Positions 63,825 to 64,000 of a DNA stretch of 64,000 nucleotides are shown one piece after another. Below the pieces are notes generated by a model. It did no database searches and had not been told where the DNA came from. It saw only the letters and a program-made list of their open reading frames with translations. The translations under genes were made by a program, and so were the position numbers. The stretch is from Lentibacillus populi. GTDB taxonomy: Bacteria; Bacillota; Bacilli; Bacillales; Amphibacillaceae. The first letter of the stretch is position 1. Each line of letters opens with the position of its first letter. The DNA is taken from the NCBI GenBank assembly GCA_014642895.1, contig BMJD01000004.1:62001-126000 (forward strand), given 5' to 3'.

Positions 63825-64000
63825 TTATGGATGAAACGAGCCATTCTTTTGGTTGATATGCAAACATTCTATGCTTCCGTGGAAAAGGCGGCAAAACCAA
63901 ATCTCCAGGATAAATCTATCAATATATTCCAATAATGCATCATTGCTTTCACGAATTTGAAAGTACCCCTCTACCGAAACTTCTCTATTTTGATAAAGTC
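63825..64000 (-). other. Open minus-strand frame entering from the window edge
   Basis: A frame open from the window edge ends at TAA 63827-63825. Its first visible part (NREVSVEGYFQIRESNDALL, then EYIDRF) reads like protein, but from about 63918 on it is only the antisense of the polymerase fragment. It may be the 3' end of a neighbouring gene whose own stop was lost at the junction. No family recognised. Confidence 0.3.
63831..63935 (+). pseudogene. Truncated Y-family DNA polymerase (UvrX/PolY2-like) N-terminus
   Basis: 34 codons, of which the first 29 or so (MKRAILLVDMQTFYASVEKA, then AKPNLQDKS) match the start of UvrX-type polymerases, including the metal-binding Asp of VDMQTFYASVE. Then the match stops and a TAA follows. 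AAGGGG is 8 bases before the ATG and a LexA box lies upstream, so the control region is intact but the enzyme is lost. A member of over 400 residues would be expected. Confidence 0.75.

Overview
The window is a chromosomal segment of an endospore-forming, low-GC Gram-positive bacterium of the Bacillaceae. Gene content and order follow the Bacillus subtilis core chromosome (der-yphA-ypfD-cmk; ypeB-sleB; gudB; recQ-ypbB-fer; sigX-rsiX-resEDCBA-rluB-spmB-spmA-dacB; scpB-scpA; ppiB-lysA-spoVA; sigF-spoIIAB-spoIIAA-dacF; pdp-punA-deoB-xerD; fur-spoIIM-yqxK-nudF). Low GC, the repeat families and the small differences from Bacillus suggest a Virgibacillus/Oceanobacillus/Lentibacillus-type genus, but the genus is inference. 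Most genes are on the minus strand.

Layout. 1-3.9 kb: GTPase Der (cut by the window edge), YphA, S1-domain protein YpfD, cytidylate kinase. 3.9-4.35 kb: a structured repeat. 4.4-8.1 kb: c-di-GMP receptor DgrA/YpfA, germination pair YpeB-SleB, PrsW protease. 8.3-13.6 kb: asparaginase, bacillithiol disulfide reductase YpdA, GudB, a MecA-type adaptor and a frameshifted phosphoesterase YpbG. 13.7-14.8 kb: cotJABC (plus strand). 14.8-18.8 kb: ypbE-position gene, ypbD, recQ, ypbB, fer. 19.1-29.4 kb: sigX-rsiX, a cobalamin-riboswitch-controlled pair (DUF4430 lipoprotein and ECF S component), resEDCBA, rluB. 29.6-36.4 kb: spmAB, dacB, a frameshifted superoxide dismutase, scpAB, a YjcZ-like peptide, an orphan ribT, an M50 protease and ppiB. 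36.8-44 kb: lysA, spoVAA-AB-AF (no spoVAC/AD/AE here), the spoIIA operon with dacF. 44.1-53.5 kb: nucleoside salvage (pdp, punA, deoB), xerD, yqzK, a YetF-type gene, fur, spoIIM, an EndoQ-type nuclease and nudF. 53.6-64 kb: a more accessory stretch with an aldo-keto reductase, a frameshifted DinB gene, acetyltransferases, a CPBP protein, a clear alpha/beta-hydrolase pseudogene, GrpB, lrgAB, an FbpA-like small protein, a phosphoglycerate-mutase-type phosphatase, a LysM-3D cell-wall protein, and a truncated Y-family polymerase behind a LexA box.

How the genes work together: sporulation and germination dominate (SigF switch, SpoIIM, SpmAB, DacB/DacF, SpoVA, CotJ, SleB/YpeB). A second block makes and controls respiratory cytochromes (ResABC assembly, ResDE two-component control, SigX beside it). 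A third handles envelope and redox/iron stress (PrsW, YpdA, Fur, SOD).

The most unusual structure is a set of dispersed intergenic repeats. Family A (two copies) has near-identical terminal inverted repeats. Family B (four recognisable copies plus fragments) is a mosaic scaffold carrying a 39-nt nested hairpin module. In three exact modules the outer stem is constant, while the inner stem changes on both sides so that pairing is kept. A fourth copy of the module sits inside a family A element. One family B end supplies the last codons of ypdA.
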